The translations under genes were made by a program, and so were the position numbers. From Hyposmocoma kahamanoa (taxonomy: Eukaryota > Arthropoda > Insecta > Lepidoptera > Cosmopterigidae): a stretch of DNA of 64,000 nt. The notes below the pieces were generated by a model. That model did not search any database, was not told the DNA's origin, and saw only the letters and a program-made list of their open reading frames with translations. Below, in pieces: positions 59,313 through 64,000 of this stretch. Numbering within the stretch: position 1 is the stretch's first letter; each line of letters begins with the position of its first letter. The DNA is taken from positions 166,670 through 230,669 of the forward strand of contig NW_020656077.1 in the NCBI RefSeq assembly GCF_003589595.1. The letters run 5' to 3'.

Positions 59313-59364
59313 ATATGTGTCCAGAGTACTGTAACTTGCCCCAGCATGGAAAAGATCGGTTAGA

Positions 59365-59910
59365 AATTCGATTATATTCGGCAAAATAGGAATATTGATA
59401 TCTTATGTGTAACAGAACACAACATGAGCCACGACATCTAAAATTACTTAACTCTACCAAATTATAAGCTAGCTGCGAGCTTTACAAGAGAAAGAAGAAG
59501 AGGTGGCTCGTGTATTATTGTTAATAATAGACTTCAACACCGTGTTTTGAATTTTGTAAAGGAGTTATCAATAATGTGTTTAATTGAATGTTGTGCAATT
59601 GAACTGTTAGATTATAAAATTATTATTCTGTGTATATATATAGGGTACCTAACTCCGGTTTAAGCCTGTTTTTTCCTGACTTCAAAAATATCCTTACTAG
59701 TCATAATTTGAAACTAATGTTATTTGTACCAACGCGTTTATGTAGTAGAACGTGCATAGATAATTTTGCTTCCTGCTTACGAGGAGCTAAAGCTGAAGTC
59801 ATCGACACAACTCTATCTGATCACACAGCTCAATTATTAGCATGTCCAGTAAAAAAACCTGCATACTTAAAACCTGGCGAGTTAGGACCCGGGATTTTTC
59901 TAAAGCAAAC
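59365..59910 (+). pseudogene. AP-type endonuclease domain of LINE 2, broken
   Basis: This domain would nick target DNA to prime reverse transcription. NIDILCVTEHNMS (59394-59432) holds the catalytic Glu of the TEH box. A stop follows at 59441-59443, then RGGSCIIVNNRLQHRVLNF. At 59630-59645 an extra TA in a TATATATA run shifts the frame (CIYIG versus CIYRVPN). The 'GDFN' box expected next is missing: the frame goes from FPDFKNIL straight to TSHNLKLMLFVPTR, so an internal deletion is likely. TCIDNFASC and TLSDHTAQLL, the SDH box, follow. Non-functional. Confidence 0.75.
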
Positions 59911-60026
59911 CTAATTAAATTTAAGGAATATGTTGAACAATTGAGCTTTAGTGAAGAATTTCAATGTAAGGACGTAAATACGGCATACGAGTTATTCTTG
60001 AGCTTATTCCGATTATTTTATGATCT

Positions 60027-62036
60027 ATGTTTCCCACACAAAGTTTTAAGGAAATTTTTCAAAGAAAAGCCAAAATGGATTTCACGTGGCATAAAAAAGA
60101 GTTGTGTACAAGAAATCTACTGTGGAAATACAGAAAGAATAAAAGCACCAGAAATCTAGAATGCCTGAAATCTTATGCGAAAAAACTTAAAAGAATTATT
60201 CAAAATGCGCAGCGCAGTCACAACAATAGATTCATATGTAACTCTCAAAACAAATGCCAAGCAACCTGGCAGATAATTAATCGTAGTAAGTGTTGTTATC
60301 CCAAAGAGCCTATTGCTAAAATTAATTATAATAATCGATGTTATTCAGAACCTTTGGAAATTGGTAATGAGTTTAACAACTACTTCTTAGACCAAATAGC
60401 CTCCAATAACAGTGACCATAGTAATCCCATAAATATTAAAATAAATCCGAATTCAATATTTATTTATCCATCTATACCTAATGACATTTTAAAAATGATA
60501 TTATCTTTAAAAAATATATGTAGTGTAGGTTAGGACGATATTTGCACAATACCTGTAAAATACTCGTATGTGGCTAATTCCATTGCTCTACCATTATGTC
60601 ACATAATTAACTTGAGTCTTATCTCGGGAGTTTTTCCTGACAGTTTAAAGTTTGCAAAACTTATGCCCTTGTACAAAAAGGGAGACGCGGAAAATATTAG
60701 CAACTACAGACCTGTGGCTTTACTTTCAATATTTTCCAAAACTGTTGAAAAAGTTATACACAACAATTTATACTCGTTCCTAGAAAAGCACAAGATTATT
60801 ATCACTGAGCAAAAAGGATTTAGAAAAAATATGTCAATAAATAAAGCAATTTATGACTTAACACGTAAGGCTGTAACGAAACTAGACCAAAGAACCTGTG
60901 CAGTATTCATGGACATGTCCAGGGCGTTTGATCATGTAGAGCATAAGGTCTTGCTAGAAAAATTAAATAATTACGGAGTAAGAGGAGTTACTCTGAACCT
61001 AATTCAATCATATCTTCACAACAGACAGCAGTACACAGAGCTAAGTCAAGTATGTATCAACAGCGGTTGGGTTAAGCAGTACAAATCGAAGTGTAGAGTT
61101 GTAGAGCATGGTGTTCCGCAAGGTAGCATATTGGGACCTCTTCTATTCCTAACGTATATAAATGACATGCCCAGCGGCTGTGGTTATCCAATGATACTAT
61201 TTGCTGATGATAGCACCGTAATTATTGAAAACACAAACGGTGACCACAATTATTATCTAAGCGAGATAAACTCTACTCTTGACCATCTGGCTATGTGGAT
61301 GGATAATAACAACCTAAAAGTCAACACAAATAAAACTAAAATTATGTTTTTTGATCAGAGAATGACTCTACCTGACCTAAAAGTTAAATGTGGTGACAAT
61401 GTTATAGAAAAAGTAAATGTAACAAAGTTTTTAGGTATAATTGTAGATAGGGACATGTCGTTTAAAACTCACTCGCAACAGGTCTGTGCAAAACTATACC
61501 CGCTTAGCTATGCACTCTACAAATTGTCGAAAACTGCGGACCGCCGAACTGTGGTAATGGCTTACCACGGCTTTGTTGGATCTATCCTTAGGTATGGTGT
61601 GATTTTCTGGGGTAATTCTACCTACAGAGAAACTATATTTAGAGCCCAAAAGCGATGTGTCAGAGCCATATGCATCATTAAATACACTGACAGTTGCCGA
61701 TCATTTTTCCGTGACCTAAAATTATTAACCTTCCCATGTTTGTACATCTTTGAGGCATCTATTTTTGTTAAGACGAACTAGAGTGAATTTCCAGAAAAAG
61801 TAAGTTCACAAGAGCACTTATTTCGTACCAGGAAATATATGGTCCGATGAAATATACGTAAAACGGCCCTATACAACAATAGCGTTGTTGACATGACACC
61901 CAAAATATTTAATAAAATTCCAGACGCAATAAAAAATCTTAGTGGAATGCAATTCAAGCATGTATTAAAACAATAATTAATTGACAAGTGTTACTATAGC
62001 ATAGAAGAATATTTTAATGACAGTTTTTTAGAATAA
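60027..62036 (+). pseudogene. Reverse transcriptase of LINE 2, one frame with stops
   Basis: From about 60100 to the end the protein lies in a single frame, interrupted by only four stops: 60531-60533 (in CSVG-stop-DDI), 61779-61781, 61848-61850 (TGA) and 61974-61976 (TAA); the natural stop is 62034-62036. The longest uninterrupted piece (60570-61781) is 403 residues: NYRPVALLSIFSK at 45-57, QKGFRKNMSINKAIYDL at 81-97, catalytic FMDMSRAFDHV at 113-123, GVPQGSILGPLLF at 181-193 and catalytic FADDSTVII at 211-219. A YHGFVGSILRYGVIFWGNS block and a CVRAIC word follow. Both catalytic boxes look intact. The clade is jockey/CR1-like, as for LINE 1 but with many differences. Confidence 0.85.
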
Positions 62037-62275
62037 GTAAATGCAGACAGTTGGGTACCATTTAGTTATTAATATTTTTAGACTTTTTAATTATTATTAG
62101 TTTTTTGACATTGTATCCATTTTTCTTTTACTTTATTTTGTCATTACATTTTTATTTAATCGACTTCGTATGCCACTTTGGCTTATTGCAGAGATTTCAT
62201 AAAATTATTTTTACCATCTATATCATGTACCTGTAATAACGAATGAATAAATGAATTGAATTGAATTGATTATGT

Positions 62276-62640
62276 TACAAATAGAAGAATCATACAAATC
62301 AATGTTATGTGTCTGACAAAATTGGAACCATTTCTTTAAGCTAGTGTCATATTGTTTCAATGAGTTTTCCGAAAGTGAAGCATTTATGATGTCTATTGAG
62401 GCAGTTGGGACTCCCTTATTTGACAGTGCTGCCCGGACAATACTCCTGCAACCAGGGTAAGTTGCTGGTGGAAGTTGCAATTGCTAGAATGAGACAATAT
62501 TAATTTGTTACTTGGTTCGATACCAAGAAAACGGCCACAAACAGTTTGTTAAACATGGGATACCATGGCTGCGTCGTCCATAGGGGTACCACCGCTATGC
62601 CTGTAGCTTTGTCAAACATTATTTTTCGCAAAATCTCTCT
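62276..62640 (-). pseudogene. DIRS-like tyrosine recombinase, N-terminal part
   Basis: On the - strand, about 62640-62540 reads KMFDKATGIAVVPLWTTQPW, matching the end of the RNase H region in DIRS polyproteins. Then 62480-62276 reads YPGCRSIVRAALSNKGVP, SLSENSLKQYDTSLKKWFQF and HNIDLYDSSICNIIN, the DNA-binding N-terminal part of a tyrosine recombinase. It stops where LINE 2 begins; the catalytic part continues at 59225. Confidence 0.75.
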
Positions 62641-62689
62641 TCTCTTCTCTCTCTAATCTTTCTAATCTAATCTTGCAAAGTCTCTAACT

Positions 62690-63545
62690 TTACATTGTTT
62701 TAAGTAATTCCACTTTGTTTATTCATGTTTTATTTTATCAATTTATTCAGATGGTAGCGATACTTGGAAATTTTCAGAATCGATTGTAAGTCCTAGGAAC
62801 GTACAAGATGTATCAGATGTGGTACAACTTTTCTGTTCGTTGATTATGAAACCTAAAGAAGTCAACAAATTTTTAGTACTTGTGATATTTTCAATACACT
62901 GTTTGTACGAATAGGCTATTAAAAAATATCATCCAAATATATTGCAGAAAGGAAACCAGCCGGGCTCAGAAGTCTCACCACTGATAACTGACTGAATAAT
63001 GAAACTTATTTTTGTGAAGGCAAACGGCGCCATGTTAAAGCCAAAAGGTAAAACATTGAATTCAAATAGGGTGTTGTCCCACATAAAGCGGAGGTACTTT
63101 CTGGAATTTTCATGAATTTTTACCAGGAATGGAATTTTCATGAACATTTACAGCTTACGCATCTTTAATGTCTACAGTAGACATGAAATAACCCTTCGAT
63201 ACTAATTTTATGGCCGCTCTGAGATCTTCTAGTTTGAAATGAGAAGTTTTTATGAACTTGTTAAGTTCCTTTAGATTAAGTATAAACATTGATTTGCCAT
63301 CGGATTTTGATATTAAAAAATTTTTGGACAAAAACTGACCACAGCAAGGTTCACATTTAGATATTGCTCCAACGGATAAAAGGCGATTTATGGTTTCCTT
63401 GTATTGCAACATCTCGTCAGAAGAATAATCATTCCGATATAAAGGAGGGTCGTTCTGTAACACGGAAGACGAAAATTTGATTTCGTAGCCTTGTATCCAC
63501 GAGAGCACCGCAGGATTTGTCGTTATCCGGGCCCACACTGGTGTG
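62690..63545 (-). pseudogene. DIRS-like reverse transcriptase, frameshifted
   Basis: The first part (63538-63155) has SWIQGYEIKFSSS, INRLLSVGAISKCEP, FILNLKELNKFIKTSHFKLE and GYFMSTVDIKDA, with the first catalytic Asp in the VDIKDA box. A 28-bp duplication shifts the frame. The second part (63147-62929) has RKYLRFMWDNTLFEFNVLPF, GFNMAPFAFTKISF and, in a further frame, FLSAIYLDDIF with catalytic YLDD at 62939-62928, followed at once by two stops. Then TSLGFIINEQKSC and CTFLGLTIDSENFQVSLPSE appear down to about 62760. Most of RNase H is missing. The order RT, RNase H remnant, tyrosine recombinase, with no integrase, separates DIRS from Gypsy or BEL elements. No gag is seen before the window end. 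Confidence 0.8.
63102..63144. repeat. 28-bp-offset duplication breaking the DIRS RT
   Basis: TGGAATTTTCATGAA occurs at 63102-63116 and 63130-63144. The 28-bp offset is not a multiple of three, and the RT reading frame changes exactly here, just after the catalytic VDIKDA box. Confidence 0.85.
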
Positions 63546-63741
63546 AAAATAGCGCCAGTCGGCCGGCGTGTTCACCGCGTCTACCAGCGGCTGCGCGTCG
63601 TAAACGTTGCTAACAATCGACGTAAACGTGAAGCAAAATAAGGTAGAGAGAAAGTACTGTATCTTAAAACGTTACATGAATTTACATTTTCGCAATCATT
63701 GCAAACAAAAAAACTGAGAATCATTATGATCATCACCAAAA

Positions 63742-63960
63742 TGGGTGTAATACGGAAAGTTGTTACACCGCAAACACATTTGTATTCAACCGGTCCGTAG
63801 ATGACTGTTTTAATGGGTAGGTGTAACTCGGGGGGTTGTTACACCGCAAACCCAGCAGTATTTGATTCGACTGTAGATGATGGATTTAACGGGTAGGCCA
63901 ATCATCACCGTTACAACGGGTAGGTATAACTCGGTAGTTGTTACACCGCAAACCCAACAG
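63742..63960 (+). repeat. Tandem repeat, 72-76-bp units
   Basis: Three starts of GGGTRGGTGTAAY..., each followed by GTTGTTACACCGCAAAC: unit 1 63742-63813, unit 2 63814-63889, then a 27-bp linker and a partial unit 3 63917-63960. GGTGTAAC and GTTACACC within each unit can pair. The array sits beyond the RT N-terminus of the DIRS-like element and may be part of its 5' region or a separate repeat. The window ends 40 bp later. Confidence 0.75.
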
Positions 63961-64000
63961 TGAGAAGCTCGAAAAAACGCCGTTTACACTTTATGTATAG

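Larger units (their letters stand above)
59313..62275 (+). mobile_element. Non-LTR retrotransposon (LINE 2) inserted in DIRS
   Basis: It carries part of an endonuclease domain (59360-59870), a linker (59870-60480), the RT (60480-61780) and a C-terminal domain to 62036, then a 240-bp 3' region ending AATAAATGAATTGAATTGAA (62246-62268). The GAATT-type tandem tail is typical of CR1/jockey-like elements. DIRS recombinase sequence lies on both sides (ends at 59225, resumes about 62273), so LINE 2 is younger than the DIRS copy. No clear target duplication. Confidence 0.8.

Noticed and set aside
62690..63545. LTR retrotransposon (Gypsy or BEL) reverse transcriptase
   Set aside because: No integrase or protease, no LTRs, and a tyrosine recombinase follows on the same strand; the RT words fit DIRS better.
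63742..63960. CRISPR array
   Set aside because: Units are 72-76 bp, diverged, without equal-length unique spacers, and the host is eukaryotic.

Overview
This is AT-rich, gene-poor eukaryotic DNA, almost certainly from an insect and most likely a moth or butterfly (Lepidoptera). The evidence is the mix of mobile elements: several tRNA-headed SINE families, including the lepidopteran-style repeat with the 'CTGCTGGGCA' block at 33781-34090, broken non-LTR retrotransposons with short tandem-repeat tails, an RTE-type LINE, and a DIRS-like tyrosine-recombinase retrotransposon. There are no operons, no bacterial-type gene spacing and no long conserved host reading frame. Nearly every short open frame is chance.

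Layout. 1-540: an element of repeat family A split by a SINE. 600-900 and 6000-6245: two copies of another dispersed repeat (family D). 4814-5380: a compact inverted-repeat element flanked by TTAA on both sides (piggyBac-type MITE). 10430-13500: two weak signs of a host gene on the + strand (a GC-rich promoter-like block and a candidate 48-bp exon with good splice sites). 15695-15961 and 38830-39151: inverted-repeat structures. 19190-28960: a dense patch of SINE and family A copies, several nested, ending in an RTE C-terminal fragment. 32590-36290: more family A copies and one SINE. 36590-37190: an unexplained GC-rich block. 39285-41581: a candidate 2.3-kb inverted-repeat element full of a recurring GCAGTA-type word. 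42020-42568: a MITE carrying a SINE and a hairpin, with a perfect 30-bp palindrome beside it. 45117-46740: a SINE and a broken RTE-type reverse transcriptase (- strand). 47905-48367: a cluster of CTCGAG-type words. 50660-52600: a hairpin, SINEs and nested repeats. 53455-55440: a 5'-truncated non-LTR retrotransposon (+). 58100-63545: a DIRS-like element (-) whose recombinase gene is split by a second, longer non-LTR retrotransposon (+, about 59310-62275). 63742-63960: tandem repeats.

The genes are all transposon genes and all are broken, so nothing here forms a working pathway. The coherent story is the order of insertions: LINE into DIRS, family A and SINE-B into each other in both directions, family A into itself, family A into SINE-C, SINE-G and a hairpin within a MITE. 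The least explained signals are a group of perfect or near-perfect short hairpins (arms of 14-30 bp with very short loops), the 2.3-kb GCAGTA-rich element, and the GC-rich block at 36.6-37.2 kb.
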